Shown: positions 52,380 to 62,500 of the stretch, piece after piece
Layout: the number at the start of each line of letters is the position of its first letter
How positions within the stretch are numbered: position 1 is the stretch's first letter
Source: Gymnogyps californianus
Taxonomy: Eukaryota; Chordata; Aves; Accipitriformes; Cathartidae
Length of the DNA: 64,000 bases
Assembly (NCBI RefSeq): GCF_018139145.2
Contig: NC_059471.1
Span: 85,706,520 to 85,770,519 of the forward strand
Direction: 5' to 3'
Translations under genes and position numbers: made by a program
The notes under the pieces: model-generated
The model's input: only the letters and a program-made list of their open reading frames with translations
Told to the model about the DNA's origin: nothing
The model's database searches: none

Positions 52380-52856
52380 GCGAGTAGGGTACGGTGAGTG
52401 ACCAGATTACAACCTTTTAAATCCTGCCCTGCAGAGCCGTGCTGGGCAGGCGGGTGGTGAGACCGCCGGCTGCTCCAGTGCCTCAGGGTGCTGGCTCGAG
52501 GCAGCTCTCGCTGGGTCTCTCTGCATTTTGGTTGATGTTGTTGCAGGCAACGGAGCTTTTTAGGGGAAAAAAGCAAGTGCTGCAGCAACATGGTCTAAAT
52601 TATGTTCATACTTTTAGAAAAATGTGCTAATGCACAGGGTCTGTGGAAAGGATTCAGCCGGACCAGGCTTTCCTGCTTGAGGGGCCTTTCCGCTCCCCTC
52701 GCCACACACCGCTCCTCCTCTGCTGCAAGCCGGACTCGTGCTTTCTTTACGTGCCTATGAGGTTGCCCGTCTCGGGGAGAAAAAAAAAAAACAAAACAAA
52801 ACCAAACCGAGACTCATCGCTTTAAAGGAAATGATGAAAAACCTCCGCGTAAGTAC

Positions 52857-52862
52857 AAAAAA
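52857..52862 (-). terminator. RNA polymerase III terminator of tRNA-Val
   Basis: Six consecutive T residues on the minus strand, starting 15 nt after the tRNA 3' end. This is a standard Pol III termination signal and supports a working tRNA gene. Confidence 0.9.
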
Positions 52863-52876
52863 TCATGCAGACGTGC

Positions 52877-52949
52877 TGGTTCCACTGGGGCTCGAACCCA
52901 GGACCTTCTGCGTGTAAAGCAGACGTGATAACCACTACACTATGGAACC
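52877..52949 (-). tRNA. tRNA-Val (anticodon UAC)
   Basis: The minus strand reads a 73-nt intronless tRNA starting GGTTCCATAGTGTAGTGG and ending with discriminator A. The acceptor stem GGTTCCA pairs with TGGAACC. The A box is TAGTGTAGTGG and the B box is GGTTCGAGCC. The anticodon stem-loop is TCTGC-TTTACAC-GCAGA, giving anticodon TAC (UAC), which decodes valine. All stems pair and internal promoters match consensus. To my memory it is the same as the usual vertebrate tRNA-Val-TAC. It lies at the edge of a CpG island and has a T6 terminator, so it is probably active. Confidence 0.98.
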
Positions 52950-52954
52950 GCCAC

Positions 52955-54500
52955 GTACACCAGCCACCGCGGCACTGCCCCTATCGACGAGATGCCGGAG
53001 CGCCTCTGTCCCCCGCCCAGCCCACGCGGGTGCGGCGCGCGGTGTGGGGGGCGGCGCGCGTGGCCACGCGCGCTGGCCCCCTCCCCCCCCCCCGCCCGCG
53101 CGCCGCACGCGCACGGGCAGGCAGCCGTTGGGCGCGCGGCGAGCCGTTGGGCGGTGGGGGACAGCTTCTGAGGGAGGGCGGGCCAGCTCTCCGCAGCTGC
53201 AGCCCCCGGGCTTCTCTTTATTTTAATTTATTTATTTATTTGCTGATTCTTTAAAAATGTAGCAATTAAAAATTATCTTAATGCGTCTTCTGCCCCTCAG
53301 ATAGCTACAGAGGCGCAGTGAAGGGGGTAAATCACCTCAATAGCTCTCAGGCTATGGGAAAAGCGCAGGTAAGGTTGTCGTGCGACTGCCGTAGGCATGC
53401 CTCTGCGCGTTAGGGCCTTTCAGCTGGCAGCCTCGGGCCCAGGTCTGCCCCACCAAACACGGCCCAGAGAGGCAGGTAACGAGCCTGGAGGGCAAGGGCC
53501 CCAGTAACGGCCTTACGCCGCGTGTAGCGGGTACTGTGAGCGCTCCCCTCCCGTGCATGTATTCGGTACATCTTTGCTTTCAGCCTGTGCGCGTCGAACG
53601 CCATTGCCTCTAGGCCCCCCCCGCGCCCCCCTTCGGAAATGGCTGGCAAGCCTTCCTGCCCGTCCCGCTGCTCCTTTGATTTGCTCGGCTGCTCTGTTCT
53701 CCCCGGGAAGCGGAGAGCGGAGGTCGCTGGGTCGGTGCGTTACATCTCGGGACCCAGCGGGTTGACCAAAGTACGGGAAAGGCAGGCTGAACTCCCTGAG
53801 AGGGGCAGCAACACCCCCGCTGCTTCGAGGGAACCTGGCTGCGTGGATTTCGTGTAAATGCGTCACGGGAAGGAGCTCCCCTGCTTACTGCGGGGTCTTT
53901 CAGCTCTCTGTCAGTGGGGGAGGAAAGCGTAGACGATTGCCTCGGTACAGGAGACGGTGTTTCAAGTAGCGTGCAGAGAGAGAAGGCAGAGCCTGAGCTT
54001 TGTCAGTGCCGGTAATGCCCTTGAGGAGGCCGTCGCGTGGTGCCTAACGGATCTGCCAAAGTTACGGTTTATCCCCTCAGGCATAGCATGGGACACGCTA
54101 ATGAGTGTTTAAAATGAGGGGTGAAAGCGAGACCATTTGCCTTCTCAAGCCTACCTTGAGACCATCGAGGATTTTCCTTTAAACACAAGGCAGAGGCCCC
54201 AAGAGCGGACCTTTCCCCCGCCCCGCCGTACCGCGCCCTGTAGCACCTAAAGCCCGTGCGTGCCTGCGCGGCGGGATCGGAGCGGCTTGGGGTGGCAGCG
54301 CGGACCCGGCGGGAAGCGGGTGGGCGGGGGTCCTCGGAGCTGAGCGGCGGAGCCGACAGGGCGGGCGGGGCTGCGGCCGGCTCCCGGTGCGGTGCCGCGC
54401 CGCCAGCAGGGGGCTCCCCGCGCTCACCGACTCACCCCCAGGCCCCGGACCGCGCCGTTCCGTGCTGCGCAGCTCGGTCTGGGGGGGGGTGTGTGTGTGA
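52955..54500. promoter_or_regulatory. CpG island, likely promoter region
   Basis: CpG-dense DNA in two main blocks (about 52955-53215 and 54190-54500) with a moderately CpG-rich middle and a short A/T-rich break at 53215-53290. GC boxes (GGGCGG) lie at 54322 and 54363, and a CTCF-like motif at 54403. A strong splice donor, GCGCAG|GTAAGG, lies at 53368 on the plus strand. Its gene is not visible. Synteny suggests PPEF1 (plus strand) as the next gene, but the island may also serve only the tRNA or a non-coding transcript. Confidence 0.65.
54403..54414 (+). promoter_or_regulatory. CTCF-like binding motif
   Basis: CCAGCAGGGGGC fits the CTCF core consensus CCASYAGRKGGC at all 12 positions and is preceded by CCG as in many sites. 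It sits in the CpG island between the tRNA and the LTR. Binding is not shown by sequence alone. Confidence 0.5.
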
Positions 54501-54545
54501 ATGATACGCCTTTGCAACTGGATTTTTTTTTGGGGGGGGGGGGGG
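54481..54545. repeat. G-run, TG and T9/G14 low-complexity tract
   Basis: G9 at 54481-54489 runs into a short TG tract. T9 (54523-54531) and then G14 (54532-54545) follow. Read lengths here are prone to sequencing error. Confidence 0.85.
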
Positions 54546-55753
54546 AAGAAGTTTGGTTAGATGTGGATGTAGCACGAGAAGGCCTAAGTGTTCGCAGCTG
54601 TGTCTTTGCTAAAGGGAAGCTGATCGAGCTGCTCGTACTGTCTGCTCACCCTCTACTCCCATCCAGCAATATCCAAGATTACTTAGGTTGTGGATTCATG
54701 GTGTATCTGCTGCAGAAGATGGCTCTTTGTGAGGGTACAGAGCAGCGCAGCTGTTTCTGTGCAGTTCTGTGCCCGTCTGCATCAGGTATTCATCCATTCA
54801 GGGACTTGTCATCTGTTACACTGCACAATAATTGCCTTGTTTTATCTATTATGTTTTACCTGAGGTTTTGCATTATTCACATTACCTCAGTCCTCACCAT
54901 ACTAGATCTTCACATCCCAAGGGGAGTGGCATGTAGAAATACAAATTAATGCACCTGTACAGTGTTTACAGGACTGTGGTTAAATTTAGGAACAGAAACT
55001 ATTACTTGGAATATAAGTTTGTTAATTTCGGAAGCATGTGATGCCTGTAAGGAAAACAGTGTATTGTTTGTAGTTAAATATCCTAGTTGCCTTGACTCTT
55101 GAAATTAATATTTTGCTGAAGCAGCAGATGATTTACTGTTACAAGGTAGAAAATTTTGTCTTGTTGTCATTAGAAGCCATTTCATAAGGATAAGATGAAA
55201 ATAGAGGTGAAGAAAATTATTTCCATAGACTTTGCTGACGCCCTACCATGTATGTGATGGCTGCACTTAGTAGTTGGCAGTTCCCAGTCTTTAAAAAACA
55301 ATAAAAAATAATAAAAAAAATCCTTTTACATACTGATCATTAGTGTGTGAGTCAAATCTGTGTACCCTCGTGACCTGGAGAGCCTGATTTAACCCAGAGG
55401 CACCTTTTGGGAAGAGACAGTCTGGTAGGCTTGAGGCTTCAGGATGTAGGTTTTGCACTGCCTGTGCAGCTTATGGTTCACCAGACCAACAAAATGGAGA
55501 TGAAGCTATTGTTAGGCAATTCTTGTGCCCATTTCTTTTTCCTCATGTTGCTTTACTAAGATTTGGCAAAACCTGAGTGCTGTAGATAGCTATCATCTCT
55601 ATAGGCTCTCAGTGGAGGCTTAAGCTAACTTGTGAGGGAGGTAGAGTTGTGCAAATTAGGTCATTAGTCATTGCTTCCCAGAATAATCTGCATTCAACAG
55701 ATAATTTGGGAAAACTTCCTTTTTAAAAAAATTTGTTCTCATTTTTACCGAAG
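54546..55753. other. Intergenic DNA between CpG island and LTR
   Basis: Mostly A/T-rich unique-looking sequence. I see no exon or RNA gene in it. The open frame that starts in the island and runs to 54949 crosses the homopolymers and is not credible as a protein. Confidence 0.6.
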
Positions 55754-56347
55754 TGTGCTGGTTTTGGCTGGGAAAGAGTTAATTTTCTTCATACTAGCTA
55801 GTATGGGGCTATGTTTTGGATTTGTGCTGAAAACAGTGTTGATAACACAGAGATGTTTTCCTTATTGCTGAGCAGTGCTTACACAGAGTCAAGGCCTTTT
55901 CTGCTTCTCACACCACCCCACCAGCGAGGAGGCTGGGGGTGCACAAGAAGCTGGGAGGGGACACAGCTGGGACAGCTGACCCCAGCTGACCAAAGGGATA
56001 TTCCATACCATATGATGTCATGCTCAGCTTATATGCTGAGCTGGGGGAAGAAGAGGGAAGGGGAGGATGTTTGGAGTGATGGCGTTTGTCTTCCCAAGTA
56101 ACCATTATGCGTGATGGAGCCCTGCTTCCCTGGAGATGGCTGAACACCTGCCTGCCGATGGGAAGTGATGAATGAATTCCTTATTTTGCTTTGCTTGCAT
56201 GCGTGGCTTTTGCTTTACCTATTAAACTCAACCCACAAGTTTTCTCACTTTTACTCTTCTGATTCTCTCCCCCATCCCACTGGGGAGGGAGTGAGCGAGC
56301 GAGCAGCTGTGTGGGGCTTAGTTGCCGGCTGGGGTTAAACCACGACA
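55754..56347 (+). mobile_element. Solo LTR of an avian endogenous retrovirus
   Basis: A 594-bp element begins TGTGCTGGTTTTGGCTGGG and ends GGGGTTAAACCACGACA, giving the TG...CA ends of an LTR. The flanking 5-mers CGAAG and AGAAG agree at four of five positions, consistent with a decayed target-site duplication. It contains an ATTAAA poly(A) signal at 56221-56226. From memory it closely matches a widespread bird LTR of ERVL type; relative to that memory, about 10 bp just after the poly(A) signal are missing. There is no internal retroviral coding region on either side, so it is a recombined solo copy. The exact family name is not asserted. Confidence 0.87.
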
Positions 56348-59300
56348 AGAAGGTATCCCGATGCTCTCATAGTGTTCCGGTCTAGTTTCTTGGCCTTCAG
56401 GAGTTTGGAGGCCCTACAGCTGCCTTTCTTTCACATTTCTGATTTTGTGTTCTTTTTACCAAGGATGCTAGTTTTGATGTCTTTTATTCATCATCTCACC
56501 CAGAATTGTCAGTGGGGGGTGAGATTTCTTTTCCTGTTCACCCAAATTAACCTACTCCTTCTGATTTGTGAGAACAGATTTCTGTCATGTCACTGAGACA
56601 GAGTTTAAAATTGTTCTGGATGTTTATTTCTCTCTTCATTTCTTCTATTCTTTTTATTCTTTCTGTTTGTGACTGGATGTCCAGGTCTCTCAGGCAGGGA
56701 CTTGTCCCCTGGCTAGTACTTTAAAATACTTTGTTGGGTCACATAAAAATACTTATTTGAGCTTGGTAGGGTAAGAGGAGGGGAACCACAGTCAGGGCTC
56801 AGAAGGAGCACATTGACTATGATTATCTTCAGTTTTTCTGAAAAATATCAGTTACATCACTTTGTAGTGGGTGCTTCTGAGAAATAGGCCCGAAGCAGAA
56901 TTTGAATTATGTATGTGGAATGCCTGCATGGAGGCTTGCTCAGGAGGTTAATGTTTCCAAAGTATTTGGAAAACAGAATGTGTGCTATTACATCAAGAAG
57001 GGCTGCTTGTAAAGGGATGTCCCGATTTCTGCACTAGCAACATAACTGGGTTTTTTCTTGTCATGCTAGACTGCTCAACAACATATTGTCAGAATTTTTG
57101 GACATACTTTCTGTTGCAGCTGTTGATGCTAAAACCCTTTGCAGCATCTTAAGTCTGCATGTGGTACCTGACTGCTGAACAAAAAAGCAGTAGTATGTGT
57201 GACCTTGTTGGTAGCACTGATATGTTCTCTTTGCCCTATGTAGAAAGGAGAATGGTCTTGTTTGGTACAGCCTGTGTCCTTGGACTTGAACAGGAAAGGT
57301 TAATTTGGAAAGCACATTTGTGTTTCCTCAAGTTGCATGTTATTGTGATCCCCATAGGTAACTGGAGAGGTGGCTCAGTCCAGCAAGACCGACTCTTCAT
57401 CAGGTTGCTTGATCACGTCAGACCACTAAGACAGAGGACGAACAAATTCCATGAATAACAAAAGAAAACATGCAGTGGAGGCTTTATGCCCTACAGAACC
57501 TAACAGCTATGGGTTTGATCCCTCTCCCATTGATCTTGGATGAAACATTTCTGATGGATTTGTTGGCCATTGGAACAAACCTTGTAGCCTCTCATTATGC
57601 AGAGATCTTGGTAAATGCCAATATAGATGAATTTATCAGGTACGGTAAATGTTTTATAAATAATGTGTATCCCCAGAGTGCAGTGGAAAAAGGTTATGAT
57701 GTATTTTTGCTTGCATGCATTTTGGCAGAACAGCATGATCATACATAAATGATTAGCTACTGTAACTCTGATCAGGGAAAGTGCATCCTGCCAGAAAAAC
57801 AACATCAAAACTTTTCTGGGTCATGCAGAATTATCACGCCTGGTATGTATTCCATTTACTGTCTCGTCTCACAGGAGAGGAATAGCTTTGAAAGTGGAAG
57901 CTTGTGTCTGGGACTCCAGAACCTCAAAGGACTAGCTCAGTCAATCGAACCAGTGCATTCACACAGTGCCTTCTGCTTTGCTGGTTTAGCACTTTAAATA
58001 TCTTTTGCACATTAATAAATGTATCCATTCTGTCACAGTAAGGGCAGTTGTCTGTCTGTCCCAAAAGATGGTTTGATCACTCTGTCCTTCACACTGGTGG
58101 TTGATGCCTTTAGAACTCTTACCAGACTGATGGCAAAAATTTCCTGAAAATACCATGTTACAGTATTATTAGACCTTTGGGGCAGGGGCAGGAGGGTGAA
58201 GATCTTACTCTGTTTGTCTCTGTTCTCAGAAATCTTTTGCTCCCTATCCAGTCCACCCACATGCCCCCGTGCTGACCCCACAGAAGTGGCTGCTGTGCTC
58301 TGTTCCATCGCTTTGCACAGCAGCAAGCAGCCCCTCCCCAGCTTTCGGAGAGGGGTGGAAGGACAGACTGGGGGGCAAAGGTGGTGTGATGAGGATGAGT
58401 GATGCTGAGGCCCAACACTGTACAGGTGACATTACAATACCATACTTCTACTGACACCTCATATTTTTGAGTGGTTTGGTGGTGTATATGTTCAAAATCG
58501 AAGTGTCCCCATGCTATCGATATACTGCCAGAAGCGGCAGATTCCTCAGGGGCTGCTGTGCTAGCAGTGGGCAGTAACAAATTGCCTTGGGCGTGACGGC
58601 TCTGCCCTTCCCTGGGCATCTGTGCAGTGACTGAGAGTCCGTGGCCAGCATGGCGAGGAGCTAGGTCAGAGGTGTGGGTCCTGCTGCCAGGGGTCAGGGT
58701 TTGATTTCAAAGCATGCAGCGCCATGGCTTCCTGACCGCACAGGGGAGCAACGCTGCAGCATTCTCAGCTTGTCCGATCTCTTTCCAGTAGTCGAACGAG
58801 GAGCAGACGAGCCGAAACATGAACCGAGTCCACTGAATTCCAGTCACATGTTTATGGGGAGGACATGTGCATGCACAGGAAGAAATGAAGTGTACAGGCA
58901 TTAGCGCAGTGCTTCTGAGCGCAAGATTTGAGTGCTTCATCCTTGTCCCATTATCTGGGTATGACTGTTTTGGAGAACACCTGTATCACTAACATGCAGA
59001 TACAATGCCTCGTGGTAAATTCAGTATTTCTTTCCTTAAGGGCTTTCGTAACCATGCCAGTCACATCAGATAACCAAATACTTGGACAGCCCTTATGGTT
59101 TTTTCCGGTGTGCTAGATCTGCTAAAATGCAAATCATTGCCTCAACACAGCAGAAAGGCTGTTCCTCTTGAAAGAGATCATGTGACTTCAGATGCGAAGC
59201 AGATAACTTCAGCCCATCCCTTTCTCTGCCTGAGATTCAGGAGGCATGGTGACAAAACAGCTCTTCAACAGCAACAGCACAGCTGGAGGACTGCAGCCAT

Positions 59301-59392
59301 GAGCTTTCACATCAGGCTGGATGATGAAAATGGTATTTTCCCCTGACTGTTTCTGAAGAGCAGCGCTCAAGAAATTTCCTCTCGATAAGCTG
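56348..59392. other. Unassigned DNA after the LTR
   Basis: About 3 kb of ordinary, mildly A/T-rich sequence. Short open frames (up to 153 codons on the minus strand at 58158-58619) resemble nothing known. I found no PPEF1 coding exon, identifiable transposon or RNA gene. Confidence 0.55.
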
Positions 59393-59402
59393 TATAAATA
59401 GG
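59393..59402 (+). promoter_or_regulatory. Candidate TATA box
   Basis: TATAAATAGG fits the TATA consensus fully. A CA initiator-like dinucleotide lies at 59421-59422, about 30 bp downstream, the normal spacing. A plausible first exon and splice donor follow. It may be the promoter of the next gene on the plus strand. Confidence 0.45.
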
Positions 59403-59421
59403 TGGAGAGCAAGTGCATTGC

Positions 59422-59595
59422 AGCTCCTGAGCTCCAGAGCCCCAGAGAGAATTGGAGCACCTGTTCTGCAGAGCTGCACCCCTCGTTGTGCAGTTCTGCT
59501 TCCAAAAAGGGGCTGCTTTCTCTTAAAAAAAGAATCTTCTAAAGGTACTCTTGTAGAAAATATCTTGGTATTGCTGAAGCAGAAAGAAAAAACAG
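59422..59595 (+). other. Candidate non-coding first exon
   Basis: The stretch from the predicted start site to donor AACAG|GTAATA (exon end 59595) is about 174 nt. A second possible donor, AAAG|GTACTC, ends at 59544. There is no strong ATG, so it would be a 5' UTR exon. By vertebrate gene order (CDKL5, RS1, PPEF1) it could belong to PPEF1, but no coding exon confirms this. Confidence 0.3.
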
Positions 59596-62500
59596 GTAAT
59601 ATCTTTGGGTGGGGGATATATATATTTTTTTAGCTCGCTTTTAAAGAGCGAATTGACTTCATCCTAAGTCTATGTAGGGAATGACAGATGTATGTGGGAC
59701 TATTTACAGTTTTACCCTGAGAAAAATCAGTGTGCTTCAAACTATAAAGTTTGACCTGGACTGGATCAGTTATCCAGAACTTCTGAGTACAGATGAGATC
59801 AGATAGCTTTGAGACTACTGTATTTCATGTACTTTTTTTTTAGGAAAAAGTATTTTTATGATGATAATTTTGAACCTTGTTCTGATGCTTAACTTACTTA
59901 AACTTTATTAAAACCATCATGAATTTCAGCTGAAGCACAAATTTCATTTTTAAACTGGCTCAGATTTCAACACATATTTATTTTAGAGCTTTGCTTTTTC
60001 ACCACTTTCCCCCTTCAAGTAAGGAAAATTAAATGGGATGTCATTAAGACTGCAGGACAGTGCGTGACTCAGATTTTGCTTACAACCGTTATTAACTTTT
60101 ATGCTTCGGTTGGGTCCAGTTCACTAGAACTAACTTTGCTTCAGGATTTTTAGTTTTCTCCTTGCTTCCTAAAGGAATGTCCCCTAGAGGCATTTAACGT
60201 TTCTCGAAAGTGATATGATGGCTTTACTTATACTTCAAGGTGATCTGCACCCCATTTGTGCACTTGTATTTGCTACTCCCCCTCTTTTTTAAAAACATTC
60301 TCCCCAAAGTCTTGCTGCGCAAAAAATGAGGCTGCTTGCTTTGTTTATTTTCTGCACAAAAAAGTGCAAATGTTTTGTGTAAATGTATCCTTTATTGACT
60401 GTAAATAACATGAACTGGCATTCTCCCATCATTTTTCTACAGATTCTCTTTGGATTTGCATGCAGTTCCTGAACTCAACGATTGCTTGAACAATCTCTGC
60501 ATGTTCACACCTTTGCAGCTCTTGCTTTTATTTCCTTTTGCAGTGCATTTTTGGGCTCAGGAAAATGAGTCTACCTTAATGAGCTGGTCTGTCTTCATCC
60601 TATTCTCTTTCAGGCTTTGCTGGCTTTCCGGTATCTTACTACATCCATTCCCTATTGATTCCTGGCCCAAACACTGAGATCTATCAACACAGCCATTGCT
60701 AGAAATTATTCCATCAGTTCTATATTGAGCTTAGCCTTGCTTCTCTGAGCAGGCTGAAGAAATTATCTGTAAACAAAAAGGCTTTCTCATTTCTTTCTTT
60801 CACATATATATAATCACTGAAAATCAAACAGAAATGTCAGTTTGTCCCATGGATGTAAAATAACAGAGACCTAAACACATACTGCTTTGCCTATGTTTGA
60901 TGTTCTCATATCAGCCCCTTGGCAGACCAAATTCAGCGTTGGTGTCAAAATTACAGCTCTTGTGCCATAGCCAGGTTCTCTTTCACTCTGTTAGTTGACT
61001 GTGGCTGCTTCATCTGACTCTCTGTAGAGTGGGTCTTTTAGCTCATGAAATCTTTAACTCGTCTCTAGATTCCCATCCTTGACAATCCCAACTCTGGCCA
61101 CAAGACAGTTTTGAAGAGTTGTCCCTCTGCTGGTGCTAACCTGGGTGTCGTGATTTAATGTCTGGGTTCTCTTCTCTAGGGTATTTTGCTCTTTCCTGCT
61201 TCATTCCCTCAGCAATGCACAGAAGCAAATCCATCATAAACCCATGTTACAGTATCTCTCAGTTCTCTGCAGTCCTCATTTCCAAAGGAAAACAACTCTA
61301 AAGGAAGTGTGAGAGTCACAGAAAATTAAAAAATTGATAGCAAGAAGATATCACAGGAAAGCCCCTGTCATTGGAAGCATCCACCCATCCATCCATCTGA
61401 TCTTTATGGAGAAAACTGTCGCTATCTCATCACCTCTCCAACCACATGTACCTTCTAAGACATGTTATGGGATGAGATCATAACTACCTGTTCACAAATA
61501 TGGTTGAGAAAGGGGCAAGTAGGGAAAGGAGGCATGTTGCTGGAGATAGATAGCCATTGAAACAACTTGTAGGGGAAGTAGCATAATTGTGGAAATCCCA
61601 TCCCAACAAAATAAAGGGAGGAGCCTTTCATTCTTGGTTTATCAAAGGTAAGAAACAAATGGAACGAAGCAAGAATAAGAAGTTAAAGCCTAGTGGTTCT
61701 TATTGATATGGCTTCCATATCCTCAGGCTTGACCTAGCTTACACTTGTCTACCAGTAGCACAGCTCATCTAATTTTAAAAGATAAGGTATGCTTGAAAGG
61801 ATGGCTCTCTGCCCAAAGGACCTGCAGCCTGATTTCATTAAAAGTCAGCTATAAATCTTTACAAGATTTCCATTATTCATGAGGCAGCCTGGTCTTTACG
61901 TGACTGACAAACTGGAAGCATGATTGATTTTGGGCAGCACCTATTACATCCAGATCAAATGGTGCTGATTCATTATCTCTGTAAATCAGGCTCTCGACAG
62001 CTCAGGTTCTGAAACCCAAATTTCTGAGCACTTGCTGCAGTGTAACCTTCAGTGACTCCTATCCAGAAAAAGAGCCGCATGTGCCACTCTGGCTTAGCTT
62101 GGTGCATGTCTATTGGCATGGTTGGAATGACATTTTATTTTGCTTCAGTGGATGGGCTGTGTATTCAGTGCGTGTCCATCACAAAATTGCCTTTTTGCTG
62201 AACTGAGAGAAATGTAGCAATTTCTTGGAGTTATATCTAAAAATGGGACAGATCACCGGCTTGTAGAAATTGAATTACTGCCTGCTTTTTAGTGAACATG
62301 ACAGATTCTCTCTTAAGGGTAAATCAGCAGTATAGTATCCAGAATGCTAACACAGCATTGTGTCCCAAATTCTCATCCAGCTACCCTGTATCTCCGAAGC
62401 CTTTTTCAATACCTTGGTAAAAGCCCAGCTTTCCATTTCATCAGCCAACATTTGGGGGAATTTTGTAATGGCAAATGATTCTTCACCAGACATTGCTACA

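Larger units (their letters stand above)
47066..52856. other. Intergenic DNA between RS1 and tRNA-Val
   Basis: About 5.8 kb beginning with the RS1 promoter. GC-rich patches at 48100-48420 and 51780-52500 produce long chance frames, including 289 codons on the minus strand (51722-52591). A 128-codon frame on the minus strand at 49419-49805 was read in detail and matches no protein I know. A short direct repeat lies at 52169 and 52366. No exon of a named gene is supported. Confidence 0.6.

Noticed and set aside
52878..52900. Plus-strand TGGTTCCACTGGGGCTCG looks like a retroviral primer-binding site for tRNA-Val
   Set aside because: It is the complement of a full, correctly folded tRNA gene with Pol III terminator. 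No LTR adjoins it.
62153..62218. ATGGGCTGT start (MGC, myristoylation-like), considered as the PPEF1 start
   Set aside because: The frame stops after about 21 codons with no good donor, and the residues do not resemble the PPEF1 start or IQ motif.
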